This document shows positions 39,332 through 49,791 of a stretch of 64,000 bases of DNA, piece by piece. Source of the DNA: Herminiimonas sp. (GTDB taxonomy: Bacteria > Pseudomonadota > Gammaproteobacteria > Burkholderiales > Burkholderiaceae); NCBI RefSeq assembly GCF_030655415.1, contig NZ_JAURVN010000014.1:779892-843891 (forward strand). Direction: 5' to 3'. Within the stretch, counting starts at the first letter, position 1, and every line of letters begins with the position of its first letter. The notes under the pieces were generated by a model. It had not been told where the DNA came from, made no database searches, and saw only the letters and a program-made list of their open reading frames with translations. Made by a program: the position numbers and the translations under genes.

Positions 39332-39973
39332 ATGCCTGCTTCCATCAAGGACTTTGCCGGACTTAAATCACTGCAAAAGGATTTGAAGTCCAAGGAAGAA
39401 GCGCGCAAAGCAGCGGAAGAAAAACGCCTACAGGATGAGAAAACTGCGCAACTGGAAGCGGATCTGTTCCGTCGCAGCATAGGTGACGTTGCGCCCCTCA
39501 CGCCATCAAACAAATTAAATCTCGCCACATCCAAACCGCTCCCTATCGCGCGCCAGCATCTGGCTGATGAACAAGCTGCATTGCGGGAATCGCTGTCCGA
39601 CGAATTCACGATAGAAACCCTGCTGGAAACCGACGAAGCTTTGAGCTACGCGCGTAATGGCATAGGCCAGGACGTCGTGCGCAAATTACGGCGCGGTCAT
39701 TGGGTCATTCAAAGTCAGTTGGACTTGCATGGTTTGCGTACCGATGAAGCACGCGAAGCGCTGGGCGAATTCTTGCGCGGCGCGATCAAGCGTGGTCAAC
39801 GTTGCGTGCGCGTGATTCACGGTAAGGGTCTGGGTTCTATCAATAAAGAACCTGTATTGAAAAACAAGGTGCGTAACTGGCTAGTGCAAAGGGACGAAGT
39901 CCTTGCATTTTGCCAGGCCAAGGCAGCTGATGGCGGTGCAGGTGCGTTGGTTGTATTGCTCAGAGCGAGTTAG
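39332..39973 (+). CDS. Smr-domain (MutS2-like endonuclease) protein
   Basis: 213 residues from ATG 39332, with AGGAA seven bases upstream; an in-frame start at 39296 overlaps the trxB terminator and is unlikely. Residues ~15-60 form a charged coiled coil ('KSLQKDLKSKEEARKAAEEK'). The C-terminal Smr domain carries 'LDLHGLRTDEAREALGEFL' and the hallmark 'HGKGLGS'. Smr domains bind and nick branched DNA or cleave RNA; stand-alone proteins of this kind (YdaL/SmrA type) are common and mostly uncharacterised. Confidence 0.9.
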   Translation: MPASIKDFAGLKSLQKDLKSKEEARKAAEEKRLQDEKTAQLEADLFRRSIGDVAPLTPSNKLNLATSKPLPIARQHLADEQAALRESLSDEFTIETLLETDEALSYARNGIGQDVVRKLRRGHWVIQSQLDLHGLRTDEAREALGEFLRGAIKRGQRCVRVIHGKGLGSINKEPVLKNKVRNWLVQRDEVLAFCQAKAADGGAGALVVLLRAS

Positions 39974-40088
39974 TCAGCAACCTGGCAAGCACTGAGCTTG
40001 CGATCTCGTCTCGTGCAGACAAAATAAAACCCGCGCTCAATTTTCATCGAACCCGGGTTATTAGCGAACCAGCTAACCGACTGCTGTT

Positions 40089-40442
<354 letters not shown>

Positions 40443-40537
40443 TTAAACTTGTTCTTTAGAACTGACTGTAGCGCTTGTTTGGGTATCTAGTCTACGCTGT
40501 GCCCGAGATTCGTTCATGCATTTTATTTATTTTGCCA

Positions 40538-42151
40538 TCATTCGCGGAATTTGGATGTGATTGGATATCGCCAATCCCGACCAAATGCTCTATGCGTGAC
40601 GCGAATTCCGACTGGCGATTGCCGACGTTTATATTCGTTGATCTTGATCAGATGCGTGATGCGCGCCACGTCTTCTTTACGATAACCTGCTTCAATAATT
40701 TCTGCACCACTTTGATTTTCTTCCATGTACATCTGCATGATGGCATCGAGAACTTCATAAGGCGGCAATGAATCCTGATCGGTTTGATCAGGACGCAATT
40801 CAGCTGAAGGTGCGCGCGTCAGAATACGATCTGGAATCACATCGGACACGGTATTCCGGTAAGCACACAAGCGATACACCAGCGTTTTCGCAATATCTTT
40901 CAACACCGCAAAACCGCCCGCCATGTCGCCGTACAAAGTGCAATAACCGACGGCCATTTCGCTCTTGTTGCCGGTCGTCAGAACAATAGCTCCATGCTTG
41001 TTCGACATCGCCATCAAAATGGTGCCGCGTATGCGAGCCTGAATATTTTCTTCTGTCGTATCTTGCGGCAAACCTTTGAACTCATTCGCCAGCGTGCGAT
41101 TGAATGCATCGAAGCAATCGCTGATAGCGATTTCGTCGTAACGCACACCAACGCGCTTGACCATATCGCGTGAATCTATCAAGGAAATATCTGCGGTATA
41201 CGGCGACGGCATCATGATCGCGCGTACTTTATCTGCGCCTAATGCATCCACCGCCACGGCCAAGGTCAAAGCAGAATCGACGCCACCCGACATACCGATC
41301 AGCGCACCTGGAAAACCGTTCTTGCCTATGTAATCACGCACGCCCAGCACCAGTGCTTTATAGACTTGCGCTTCGACCGAAGCTTCTTCAATGATGGTGC
41401 CGTTGATCGGTTGCCCATCCTTGAACTCGATGATCTGCAAATCTTCAACGCAATGCTGCAATTGCGCGCGCATCGCGCCTTGTTGATCGAGCACAAAAGA
41501 ATTACCGTCGAAGATCAACTCATCCTGACCGCCAACCAGATTTGCGTAGACCAGACTCATGCCATGAACGGTGACATTGGCGTGCATCACATCGACGCGC
41601 AAATGTTGTTTGTTCATGTGGAAAGGCGAGCCGTTCGGCACCAGCAAGACTTGCGCCCCCGCTTCTGCCGCGCGTGCTGGGGCATGCGAGAACCAGGTGT
41701 CTTCACAAATATTGATACCGAATTTTGTGCCTTTTACATCGAACACGAGCGGTAAATCGGCCGACAAGAAATAACGTTTTTCATCAAACACGGTCGCGTT
41801 CGGCAAATCATGTTTGTAATAGGTACCGCTGATCTGACCGTTGAGCAAGACCGATGCCGCATTGAAGCGCAAGCCATCCTTTTCTATCGGATGGCCGACA
41901 ATCACATGCACGTCTTTCAAATCAGCCAAATCGGCCGCGAGCGCATCCAACGTCTGCGCCATTTTTGCGTAGAATGAATCGCGCAGCAATAAATCTTCGG
42001 GCGGGTAGCCGACCAGAGATAATTCTGGTGTCAAAACGATGTCCGCGCCTTGTTCTGCGGCGCGACGTGAGAACTCTGCAATCTTGGCGCGATTACCGCC
42101 CAGATCACCGACGGTACTGTTGATTTGCGCGATGGCGACTTTTACTGTCAT
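40538..42151 (-). CDS. nadE: Glutamine-dependent NAD+ synthetase
   Basis: 537 residues in two domains. The N-terminal nitrilase-type glutaminase (1-260) has the Glu-Lys-Cys triad in 'TPELSLVGYPPEDLL', 'YYKHDLPN' and 'GINICEDTWF'. The C-terminal synthetase has the PP-loop 'GMSGGVDSALTL' and 'TTGNKSEMAVGYCTLYGDMAGGF'. It converts deamido-NAD to NAD using glutamine as the nitrogen source. Start ATG 42151 gives MTVKVAIAQINSTVGDLGGN, typical of the family. Confidence 0.97.
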   Translation of the reverse strand: MTVKVAIAQINSTVGDLGGNRAKIAEFSRRAAEQGADIVLTPELSLVGYPPEDLLLRDSFYAKMAQTLDALAADLADLKDVHVIVGHPIEKDGLRFNAASVLLNGQISGTYYKHDLPNATVFDEKRYFLSADLPLVFDVKGTKFGINICEDTWFSHAPARAAEAGAQVLLVPNGSPFHMNKQHLRVDVMHANVTVHGMSLVYANLVGGQDELIFDGNSFVLDQQGAMRAQLQHCVEDLQIIEFKDGQPINGTIIEEASVEAQVYKALVLGVRDYIGKNGFPGALIGMSGGVDSALTLAVAVDALGADKVRAIMMPSPYTADISLIDSRDMVKRVGVRYDEIAISDCFDAFNRTLANEFKGLPQDTTEENIQARIRGTILMAMSNKHGAIVLTTGNKSEMAVGYCTLYGDMAGGFAVLKDIAKTLVYRLCAYRNTVSDVIPDRILTRAPSAELRPDQTDQDSLPPYEVLDAIMQMYMEENQSGAEIIEAGYRKEDVARITHLIKINEYKRRQSPVGIRVTHRAFGRDWRYPITSKFRE

Positions 42152-42247
42152 GGTTTGAAGTGTAATAACGAAATTTAAGAATCAATTCAAAAATCAAATT
42201 CAACAACGAAATTTCAAGAAATGAAAAAGCGTGAAGCTTGTTAATGC

Positions 42248-43492
42248 ATGAGTAAAGCTAAACCACCTGTGAGCGAAACGTCAGATGAAGCTAAGCACGA
42301 ATCTTCTAACGAGCCTGCGCACGCATTGTCCGAGGAATCATACAATTATCGCACGCGTATCGTTTCAGCTTTATCTGAAATCGGTCAAGCCAAATGGGAT
42401 GCGCTGGTTCAAACGCAAGACGATGCCAATCCCTTTTTATCCTTTGCTTTTTTGGATGCCTTGCATGAAAGCGGCTGTGCCTCTGCAAAGTCGGGCTGGC
42501 AGCCGCAATTTCTGACGGTATGGCGTGCAGAGAGTGATATGGATGACGGTGAGCTGGTCGCCGCGCTGCCGCTGTACGTCAAGAGCCACTCTTACGGTGA
42601 ATACGTGTTCGACTGGGCGTGGGCCGATGCCTATCAGCGCAACGGGCTTGAGTATTATCCCAAGCTGTTATCGGCGATTCCATTTACGCCGGTTACTGGC
42701 AGCCGCCTGCTGGCACGCGATGCCGAAGCCACGACTGCGCTGATCGCCGCGTTAGTCACTGTGCAAGAGAGCAATACCTTTTCGTCTACGCACATACTGT
42801 ATCCGCCGTCGGCACAAGCAGAAATATTGCGCGAAGCCGGCTTCATGCTGCGTACCGGCGTGCAGTTTCATTGGTTGAATGCCGACTACAAAGATTTCGA
42901 CGCATTCCTGGAAACGCTTGCACGCAAGAAGCGTAAAAACATACGTGCCGAACGCCGCAAAGTACATGAAGTTGGCGTGACTTTCCGCCACGTATCTGGC
43001 CACGATGCCAGCGAAGATGACTGGATTTTTTTCAAGCGTTGCTACGATCATACTTACGCCGACCATCGCTCAACGCCGTATCTGAACCTGGATTTCTTCC
43101 AGCGTATCGGTGCGACCATGCCGCAAAATATCTTGCTGATCATTGCCGAACAGGATGGACTAGCGATCGCCTCTTCCTTGCTGATTCATGACGAGCAAAC
43201 CGTATATGGCCGCTATTGGGGTGCGCTGAAACACGTCGATTGCCTGCATTTTGAAACGGCTTATTATCAGCCGCTAGAATTCTGCATCGCTAACAAGATG
43301 GCTTGTTTTGAAGGCGGCGCACAAGGCGAACACAAGATGGCGCGTGGCTTCCTGCCGCAAAAAACCTGGTCTGCACACTGGTTGGCGCACGCGGCATTTT
43401 CCGATGCAATCGAAGATTTTCTGAAGCGTGAAACTGGTGGCATCGAGTCGTATATGGACGAGTTAAATGAGCGGAATCCATTCAAGCTATAG
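42248..43492 (+). CDS. FemAB-like GNAT N-acyltransferase (COG3146 family)
   Basis: 414 residues. After a polar N-terminal tail of ~35 residues, the FemAB-like family pattern appears: 'PFLSFAFLDALHESGCA', 'LPLYVKSHSYGEYVFDWAWADAY', 'YYPKLLSAIPFTPVTGSRLL', then 'FHWLNADYKDFDAFLETLARKKRKNIRAERRKV' and C-terminal 'FEGGAQGEHKMARGFLP'. The family is predicted to transfer aminoacyl or acyl groups, possibly in cell wall or lipid metabolism; no member in this group has a proven substrate that I can state. The gene is divergent from nadE and is followed by a Ser/Thr kinase gene on the same strand (108-base gap). Confidence 0.87.
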   Translation: MSKAKPPVSETSDEAKHESSNEPAHALSEESYNYRTRIVSALSEIGQAKWDALVQTQDDANPFLSFAFLDALHESGCASAKSGWQPQFLTVWRAESDMDDGELVAALPLYVKSHSYGEYVFDWAWADAYQRNGLEYYPKLLSAIPFTPVTGSRLLARDAEATTALIAALVTVQESNTFSSTHILYPPSAQAEILREAGFMLRTGVQFHWLNADYKDFDAFLETLARKKRKNIRAERRKVHEVGVTFRHVSGHDASEDDWIFFKRCYDHTYADHRSTPYLNLDFFQRIGATMPQNILLIIAEQDGLAIASSLLIHDEQTVYGRYWGALKHVDCLHFETAYYQPLEFCIANKMACFEGGAQGEHKMARGFLPQKTWSAHWLAHAAFSDAIEDFLKRETGGIESYMDELNERNPFKL

Positions 43493-43600
43493 AGAGCTAA
43501 AACTCGATCTATAAACCCTAGTTGTAAAAATGCTCAAGCTGCAAATTTTCAACATCAAAAGCTTGTCAACTTTCCAACGCCAAGGCATGCTGCTAGCACG

Positions 43601-44638
43601 ATGACATTTATAGCTACCCTTCCCCCTGCCCCTCAAACCAAGCTGGTTCGTATAGGCCGCTTTTCTGTCAAACACGAGCTCGGTCGCGGTTCCATCGGCG
43701 TGGTTTATCTAGGCCATGATCCGATCATCGATAGAGCTGTAGCGATCAAAACCTTCCGCAGCCGCTTGTCGCAAGTCGAGAGAAAACAGCACGAGCAACA
43801 ATTCATCAATGAAGCGCGCGCTGCTGGTCGCCTCGCACATTCAAATATCGTTACGATCTATGAAGCTTCCAGCGAAGGTGATTCAACCTATATCGCGATG
43901 GAATATCTGCAAGGTCGCGAACTTAACAAGTTGCTGGATGCAGGTCATCGCTTTACACCAGACGACGTCGCATCGATTACCTGGAAAATTGCCGATGCGC
44001 TGGATCACGCGCACAAGCATGGCGTCGTACATAGAGACATCAAGCCTGCGAATATTTTTTTGATAGCTGATCACCAGCCAAAAATCGTGGACTTCGGTAT
44101 TGCGCGTACGCCAAATAGAATCTCGGACCAACCGCAAAAAGAAGACGAGCCGCACACACTTTTTCAGGACAATATTCTCGGCACGCCGAATTACATGTCG
44201 CCCGAACAGGCTCTGGGTCTGAGTGCAGATGCACGTACCGACGTCTATTCTCTGGGCGCGGTGATGTATGAAATGCTGACCTTCCGCAAACCATTTCAAG
44301 GCGACGATACACATAAATTACTGCAAAACATCGCGTTTAAGGCAGCACCCGAACCGCACATGGTTGAAGCCGCGGTGCCACTGGCGCTATCAAAAATCGT
44401 CGTCAAGGCGATGAATAAAAAAGCAGACAAGCGTTATCAGACCGCAGATGAAATGGCGCTCGATATCAAACGCTATTTGACCCGTACTCGCAGGGAAAAT
44501 GAGCGCACGAGCAAGTCTGTCGTCGAAATCGAGCAACCGGCCAACGCACCCGACTTTCATTCTTCACGTCTATTCTGGCCAATATGTAGCGTCATCGTCG
44601 CTGGCTTGATTACGGCATATACGTTGTGGTTCCGCTAG
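43601..44638 (+). CDS. Membrane-anchored serine/threonine protein kinase
   Basis: 345 residues. Protein kinase domain (about 18-290): Gly-rich loop 'LGRGSIGVVYLG', catalytic Lys50 in 'RAVAIKTFRS', catalytic loop 'VVHRDIKPANIF', DFG in 'KIVDFGIAR', activation segment ending 'GTPNYMSPEQ', and 'DVYSLGAVMYEMLT'. All essential residues are present. A single C-terminal membrane helix (LFWPICSVIVAGLITAYTLWF) ends the protein, with no periplasmic sensor domain such as PASTA. So it probably receives signals through partners. No phosphatase gene or FHA protein is visible beside it; the FemAB-like gene is the only close neighbour. Confidence 0.95.
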   Translation: MTFIATLPPAPQTKLVRIGRFSVKHELGRGSIGVVYLGHDPIIDRAVAIKTFRSRLSQVERKQHEQQFINEARAAGRLAHSNIVTIYEASSEGDSTYIAMEYLQGRELNKLLDAGHRFTPDDVASITWKIADALDHAHKHGVVHRDIKPANIFLIADHQPKIVDFGIARTPNRISDQPQKEDEPHTLFQDNILGTPNYMSPEQALGLSADARTDVYSLGAVMYEMLTFRKPFQGDDTHKLLQNIAFKAAPEPHMVEAAVPLALSKIVVKAMNKKADKRYQTADEMALDIKRYLTRTRRENERTSKSVVEIEQPANAPDFHSSRLFWPICSVIVAGLITAYTLWFR

Positions 44639-44690
44639 CCTGATGAGTCATTTCTGACTGAAATAACTAAAGCAATCGTCATCAATAATA

Positions 44691-44717
44691 AAAAAGCGCA
44701 CCGAGGTGCGCTTTTTT
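44691..44717. terminator. Bidirectional terminator between the kinase gene and ppa
   Basis: Stem AAAAAGCGCAC/GTGCGCTTTTT with tetraloop CGAG, followed by T; A and T runs allow use in both directions. Confidence 0.9.
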
Positions 44718-44781
44718 ATTTCACAAACTATTTGTGTCAGATTTTTTTCAAAATCTTTCTTCAAATTTTTAAATCCAAATT

Positions 44782-45318
44782 TTATTTGCTAGCGTTCTTG
44801 AACGCTTCAACGCCAGACATGATTTCTGCCTTGGCTTCATCCGGGCCGACCCAACCTTCGATCTTGACCCATTTGCCTTTTTCCAGATCTTTGTAATGTT
44901 CAAAGAAATGCTGGATTTGTTGCAAGCGCAGATCGTTGATGTCTTCAGGTTTTTGCCAGTGACTGTAGATAGGCAAAATCTTGTCGATAGGCACCGCCAG
45001 CAATTTTGCATCGCCGCCAGCTTCATCTGTCATTTTCAACATGCCAATTGCGCGGCAACGTACAACCACGCCTGGATACAACGGGAATGGTGTAATCACC
45101 AACACGTCAACCGGGTCGCCGTCATCCGACAGCGTTTGTGGAACGTAACCGTAGTTACATGGGTAGTGCATCGCAGTACTCATGAAACGATCAACAAAAA
45201 TCGCGCCAGATGCCTTGTCAACTTCGTACTTGACCGGATCGGCATTCATTGGGATTTCAATAATGACGTTAAAGTCATTCGGCAAATCATTGCCGGCTGG
45301 GACGTGATTCAGACTCAT
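44782..45318 (-). CDS. ppa: Inorganic pyrophosphatase
   Basis: 178 residues, the family I (soluble hexameric) length. Conserved '[31 protein letters not shown]' start region, the metal-binding signature '[10 protein letters not shown]' and the C-terminal '[12 protein letters not shown]'. Hydrolyses pyrophosphate made by biosynthetic reactions. Lies 165 bases downstream of hemY on the same strand, with its own probable promoter. Confidence 0.97.
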   Translation of the reverse strand: MSLNHVPAGNDLPNDFNVIIEIPMNADPVKYEVDKASGAIFVDRFMSTAMHYPCNYGYVPQTLSDDGDPVDVLVITPFPLYPGVVVRCRAIGMLKMTDEAGGDAKLLAVPIDKILPIYSHWQKPEDINDLRLQQIQHFFEHYKDLEKGKWVKIEGWVGPDEAKAEIMSGVEAFKNASK

Positions 45319-45482
45319 GTTGTTTTCTCAGAAGTGGGAAGAATTTTGCAAACCCTGAATTATAGCGGCTTTCATCGCCCTGCTCGGGCTGGCAAGGCGA
45401 CATGCGAATTTGGAAAGCTGCCGGCAAAAAATTGCGCCGGCATACGATCAACTAAAAAGGCTAATAGTTAAAACTGGATGAA

Positions 45483-46679
45483 TTACAAAGTCGTCGCAAA
45501 TGCACACTGACGATAATGTGCCGCGGCTTCTTCAGTGTGATTCAAGGCTTCATGCAATTGCGCCAGCTTCAAATGCACTTCCTGCAGCATGCGCGCTCCG
45601 CTGGCATCCGATAAAGCTTGCTCCAACTGGCGCTGTGCCTTGCCCCACAGATTTTGTCGCAGGCACAAGGTACCTAGCGTCAAAGCGAGTTCGGCATCGT
45701 TAGGATGCTTCTTGCACCATTCTTCGCAGCGCTCGATTTGAGCCAGCAATGCCGGCGAACCTTCATCCGCTGCCGCAGCGCGATACGCACGCAACAATCG
45801 ATCATCCCATTCCACTGCCAGCGCTTTTTCAATAATCACACGTGCTTCATCCTGCAAACCGTGTTTGGTAAACGCTTCCGCTGCATGCGCGGCAATGTAA
45901 GCCTTGACGCGATCTTCTGCCGGAATGTTCCACCATACATTGCGTATCGACTCTGCATCGTTGGCGGAATCTTTCAATAAATCCTGATAAGCCAGTTCAC
46001 GCAAGCGCGTAGACAAGGCTGGATGCAAGGCATTGTTTTTATCCAGTGTACGAACCAGACGCAAAACTTCCGGCCAGTTATTCGCGCGCTGATTGGCTTT
46101 CAATGCCATACGCAATGCGTGAATGTGGCGCGTGCCGTTGGCGTTCAATTCCTTGACGACGTCCAGGGCGAGTTCAGGCTGGCGCTCATCGACCAGCAAT
46201 TCAATCGCAGTCATCAGACGCGCAGTTTTCAGCGCTTGATCTTCTTCGACTGTGGCGAGCCAAGTGTCGCGACGTTCGGTTTGTTGCATCCGATGTGCGG
46301 CACGTGCAGCGATCAATGCGGCCAAGCCTGCGTTGTCCGGCGATTCAACCGCGCGCATCGCGGCTTTTTCAGCATGGCCAAAGCGACCTTCGAAATATGC
46401 TTTCAAGGACTCGCGCAATGCTTGTGTACCTTTGCGCTCTTGTTTTTCGCGACGATAGGCAGCCACTTTTCCCGGCATTCTTTGCGCGATGCGCAGCGTT
46501 TTCAAAACCGCATAGATCAGGAAAAACAGCAGACCGGCAAGCAGCAGGAAAAAATTGAGCGACAGATCGATACGGTATGGCGGATAGAAAAACACCACAT
46601 TGCCGGGATTGAAGCGCGCCACGACTGCCAGGCCGATGGCGGTGGCAAACAAAGCGATGAGCCAGAGAAATATGCGCAT
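45483..46679 (-). CDS. hemY: Heme biosynthesis-associated TPR protein HemY
   Basis: 398 residues from ATG 46679 (MRIFLWLIALFATAIG); upstream frame to 46697 is unlikely. Two N-terminal membrane helices (residues 1-22 and ~40-62) are followed by the HemY N domain ('NPGNVVFFYPPYRIDLSLNFF') and TPR-like helices to the end ('GTLCLRQNLWGKAQRQLEQAL', 'LKLAQLHEALNHTEEAAAHYRQC'). This is the proteobacterial HemY found in hem operons, not the Bacillus protoporphyrinogen oxidase of the same name. Its role is unclear. Last gene of the hemC-D-X-Y run. Confidence 0.92.
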   Translation of the reverse strand: MRIFLWLIALFATAIGLAVVARFNPGNVVFFYPPYRIDLSLNFFLLLAGLLFFLIYAVLKTLRIAQRMPGKVAAYRREKQERKGTQALRESLKAYFEGRFGHAEKAAMRAVESPDNAGLAALIAARAAHRMQQTERRDTWLATVEEDQALKTARLMTAIELLVDERQPELALDVVKELNANGTRHIHALRMALKANQRANNWPEVLRLVRTLDKNNALHPALSTRLRELAYQDLLKDSANDAESIRNVWWNIPAEDRVKAYIAAHAAEAFTKHGLQDEARVIIEKALAVEWDDRLLRAYRAAAADEGSPALLAQIERCEEWCKKHPNDAELALTLGTLCLRQNLWGKAQRQLEQALSDASGARMLQEVHLKLAQLHEALNHTEEAAAHYRQCAFATTL

Positions 46680-46765
46680 ATTAAAAACAGGTGGCAATCA
46701 TGGTTATGTAAGAGTTACTCAGTGTGGCTTCGGGCAGACCTTGGAATAATCGCAAGGTGTCTGCC

Positions 46766-47947
46766 TCAAGGTTTCGCCTTGTAATTACGGACTGCGTTCA
46801 GACTTTCCGACAGTGTCGGCATTTCGATCGCCAGATTGCTGGACTGCACTTGCTTCAACATCGCTTGCGCAGTTTGTGTCTGTTTGGCGCGCGTATCGAA
46901 GTACTTGGCAATGCTGTCTTGCGACGCCACCATGTCGCTGCGGAATGCTGATTCATTACGCGATAACAAAGCCATGCGCGCGTTCAGCAAACGCAGCTTC
47001 AGATTTTCACGTGCGTAGTATTCCTGCGTTGGGGACAGCAACAATGCATCTGAGCTTTCTACACTGCGTACGCGTATCAGCTGCTGGATTTCACTCCACA
47101 TTTCAGCGGTCCAGCTTTCCCATCCGGCTTTTGCTACTGGCCACCACTCATTGTTAGCCGCTGGTTCCGCAGCTGCTGGTGTTTTAGAATTTTTGGCCTT
47201 GGTTGTCGTCGCTGGCAAAGCACGATTTTTTGGTTCGCTAACCGGCAGCGCAGGTTTTTCATCTGCCAACAGCGGCATCGTGTCGATTTGGCTGATCACG
47301 CTATCGAGACGCAATGCGACGCCGGTCAAATCCAGACTAGGCAATGCTTTAAGGCGTTGAATATCGTGACCGATGGCGCGGCGCACGACGACGAATTGCG
47401 GTGTGTCTGAACGGGCCAAACGTGCGTCAGCATTTTGCAAGGCGATCAATGCACCTTGTACGTTGCCGGCCAATTGCAATTGTTGGCTGGCGGTCGAAAT
47501 CACTTGTTCGATTTCAGCCAAGGCCCAGTCTTCACGCTTCTTGAACAAATCCTGATACAGCTGTTCTAGCGCGAGTTGCTGACTTTGCGCTTCTATCTGT
47601 TTGCTCTCCAGCACGTTCACTTTGGCTTGCAAATCGGTGATGGTTTCTTGCGCCGACTTCACGATGACCTTGGTCTCGGTGTTAATGGCATCACCACTTT
47701 GCATACGCTTGGCGACCTCAGTACGCACAGCGGAAAGCTGCTGGCGCGAAATCCACCACTGCACGGCAAGCAATACGGCCAGCGCTATCAATGCGGCGTA
47801 AATCAGTCCCTGGCGCTTGCGTGCGCCGGAATTTTCTGCGCCGGCCCCCTTATGCAGCGGATCTGCATCCAGGATGACAGTAGAGTTGGGAGTCGCAGCC
47901 GAAGTCGGTTGCGGTGTGGATTCTGAGTTTGTCGGCATATCGTTCAT
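46766..47947 (-). CDS. hemX: HemX-family membrane protein
   Basis: 393 residues. One membrane helix near residues 49-66 (IYAALIALAVLLAVQWWIS) after a polar Ser/Thr/Pro-rich tail, then a coiled-coil stretch ('ETITDLQAKVNVLESKQIEAQSQQLALEQLYQDL' region) and an alanine-rich middle ('TTTKAKNSKTPAAAEPAA'). Often annotated as uroporphyrin-III C-methyltransferase, but no SAM-dependent methyltransferase motif is present, so that name would be misleading. ATG overlaps the hemD stop (ATGA at 47944-47947). Confidence 0.9.
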   Translation of the reverse strand: MNDMPTNSESTPQPTSAATPNSTVILDADPLHKGAGAENSGARKRQGLIYAALIALAVLLAVQWWISRQQLSAVRTEVAKRMQSGDAINTETKVIVKSAQETITDLQAKVNVLESKQIEAQSQQLALEQLYQDLFKKREDWALAEIEQVISTASQQLQLAGNVQGALIALQNADARLARSDTPQFVVVRRAIGHDIQRLKALPSLDLTGVALRLDSVISQIDTMPLLADEKPALPVSEPKNRALPATTTKAKNSKTPAAAEPAANNEWWPVAKAGWESWTAEMWSEIQQLIRVRSVESSDALLLSPTQEYYARENLKLRLLNARMALLSRNESAFRSDMVASQDSIAKYFDTRAKQTQTAQAMLKQVQSSNLAIEMPTLSESLNAVRNYKAKP

Positions 47948-48726
47948 GTGCGAGATTGTAACGCGGCTAACAGTCCGTCGTCGCCTGATCTGGTGAGGGT
48001 GATATTGGTGAAACCCAATGCCTGTGCGGTTTCCGCGATGCGGATATGCGATACGATTATTCTTTGCTGTTGCATTTTTACGACGCTCTCTGCACTGTCA
48101 AGTTGCGCAACCATCTGCGTAAAAAATCGCAAGGCTTCTGAACTGGTTACGATCCAGTCGTTCTGACAACACAATAAACGTTTCAGTTCGCCGCGACGCG
48201 CATCATCAAATACTGGCGCGGCACGTCTGTAAGCAGACAGCATCCTCACCTGCACACCGGCGGCGAGCAGTGCATCACTCAGTAAGGGTCGGCCGGTTTC
48301 GCCACGGATGATCAAAACCTGTTTGCCACGCAAGGCATCAAGATCCAGCTCCAGCAGTAAAGTGTCGGAATCAGTTCTATCCAGATCGGTTGGACTGGTG
48401 ATGCTGCAATTTTCTGCAGTCACACCATGTCTGGCCAAAGCCTGGCGACTGCCTTCGCCGACCACAGCCAGCGGAATATCCAGCGGCCAATCCGGACGCG
48501 CAGCAAAAGCCGCGTCGATCGCATTCGGGCTGACAAACGCGATCAGCGCATAGCCACTGAGATCACTTAAGGCTTGTTGTAATGGCGCCTGATCCACCAA
48601 AGGCAGAATATCCAACAGAGGAAAAATGATCGCGCGACGGCCGAGTTCGGTCACACGCTGCGCCAGCACATCGGCTTGTGCCAAAGGCCGCGTGATGACG
48701 ACGTCATTCAATACAATGTCAGGCAT
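47944..48726 (-). CDS. hemD: Uroporphyrinogen-III synthase
   Basis: 260 residues from ATG 48726 ([19 protein letters not shown]); an in-frame TTG at 48756 lies inside hemC. The family is divergent, but '[32 protein letters not shown]', '[15 protein letters not shown]', '[24 protein letters not shown]' and '[13 protein letters not shown]' follow the HemD pattern. It closes and flips ring D of hydroxymethylbilane. Start overlaps the end of hemC by eight bases. Confidence 0.93.
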   Translation of the reverse strand: MPDIVLNDVVITRPLAQADVLAQRVTELGRRAIIFPLLDILPLVDQAPLQQALSDLSGYALIAFVSPNAIDAAFAARPDWPLDIPLAVVGEGSRQALARHGVTAENCSITSPTDLDRTDSDTLLLELDLDALRGKQVLIIRGETGRPLLSDALLAAGVQVRMLSAYRRAAPVFDDARRGELKRLLCCQNDWIVTSSEALRFFTQMVAQLDSAESVVKMQQQRIIVSHIRIAETAQALGFTNITLTRSGDDGLLAALQSRT

Positions 48727-49675
48727 CCCCGGCCACACCTGTATGACAGGATGCAAGAATATCTTTGGCTTCCTGCTGCTGCAGAACGACCGCGGTCTGC
48801 GCGCCTAATGCTTCGGGCGCATTGGCCGCGCCGGATAAATCCGCATGTGCCACGCGCGTGCCGTCTGGAGTCGCAATCATCGCGCGCATGCGCATCGTTT
48901 CGCCTTCGATTGTGGCGAATGCAGCTAATGGTATCTGGCAACTGCCGCCAAAATTTCGCGAAACGGTACGCTCAGCGGTAACTGCTTGCGCAGTCGCTAG
49001 ATGATTCAGCGGCGCCAGCCATTCCAGCAAATCAGCGCGATCCGAATGGATTTCAATACCCATCGCGCCCTGCCCCGGTGCCGGCAAACTTTGTTCAGGA
49101 TCGAGGAAAGTGCGTATCCGTTGTGGCAAACCCAGCCGCTTCAAACCGGCTGCAGCCAGAATGATGGCGGCATATTCGCCTTTATCCAGCTTGCCCAGAC
49201 GCGTATCCAGATTGCCGCGCAAAGGACGAATCACCAATTTGGGGTACCGTATTGCGATCTGCGCCTGACGCCGCAAACTGCTGGTGCCCACCACTGCACC
49301 ATCCGGCAATTCAGCCAGCGAGGCATAGTCATTCGAGACAAATGCATCACGCGGATCTTCGCGCTCCAGCACTGCTGCCAACGCAAAACCGTCCGGCAAA
49401 GTCATCGGCACATCTTTCAGCGAATGCACGGCCAGATCGGCGCGACGCTCGGCGATTGCGACTTCCAGTTCCTTGACGAACAAGCCTTTGCCGCCGACTT
49501 TTGACAGCGTGCGATCAAGAATTTGATCGCCGCGTGTTGTCATTCCAAGAATTTCTATCGAACACTGCGGATATAATAAGGACAGTTTTTCGCGTACATG
49601 CTCGGCTTGCCACATGGCTAGACGACTTTCACGCGAGGCAATGACTAGTTTTTTCGGAGGTGGAAATTTCAGCAC
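48719..49675 (-). CDS. hemC: Hydroxymethylbilane synthase (porphobilinogen deaminase)
   Basis: 318 residues beginning with a GTG start at 49675 ([23 protein letters not shown]); the conserved '[12 protein letters not shown]' segment needs this upstream start. Substrate-binding arginines in '[12 protein letters not shown]' and '[31 protein letters not shown]', and the dipyrromethane cofactor cysteine in '[12 protein letters not shown]'. It polymerises four porphobilinogen units. First gene of the hem run; divergent from ppc. Confidence 0.96.
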   Translation of the reverse strand: MLKFPPPKKLVIASRESRLAMWQAEHVREKLSLLYPQCSIEILGMTTRGDQILDRTLSKVGGKGLFVKELEVAIAERRADLAVHSLKDVPMTLPDGFALAAVLEREDPRDAFVSNDYASLAELPDGAVVGTSSLRRQAQIAIRYPKLVIRPLRGNLDTRLGKLDKGEYAAIILAAAGLKRLGLPQRIRTFLDPEQSLPAPGQGAMGIEIHSDRADLLEWLAPLNHLATAQAVTAERTVSRNFGGSCQIPLAAFATIEGETMRMRAMIATPDGTRVAHADLSGAANAPEALGAQTAVVLQQQEAKDILASCHTGVAGDA

Positions 49676-49791
49676 GGCTTCTTTCGATTTTCTGGATTAA
49701 GACACCCTTGAAATTTTAGCATGCGCCTCCTCACGGCAGACTTGGCATTCCATTCTTATCACCATCAACAAGCTGATTGCATTATTTGACT

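Noticed and set aside
40028..40063. Terminator after glnB
   Set aside because: Only a short AACCCG/CGGGTT pairing with a long loop; too weak to call.
46023..46784. A 253-codon open frame antisense to hemY
   Set aside because: Shadow of a supported gene, unlikely composition.
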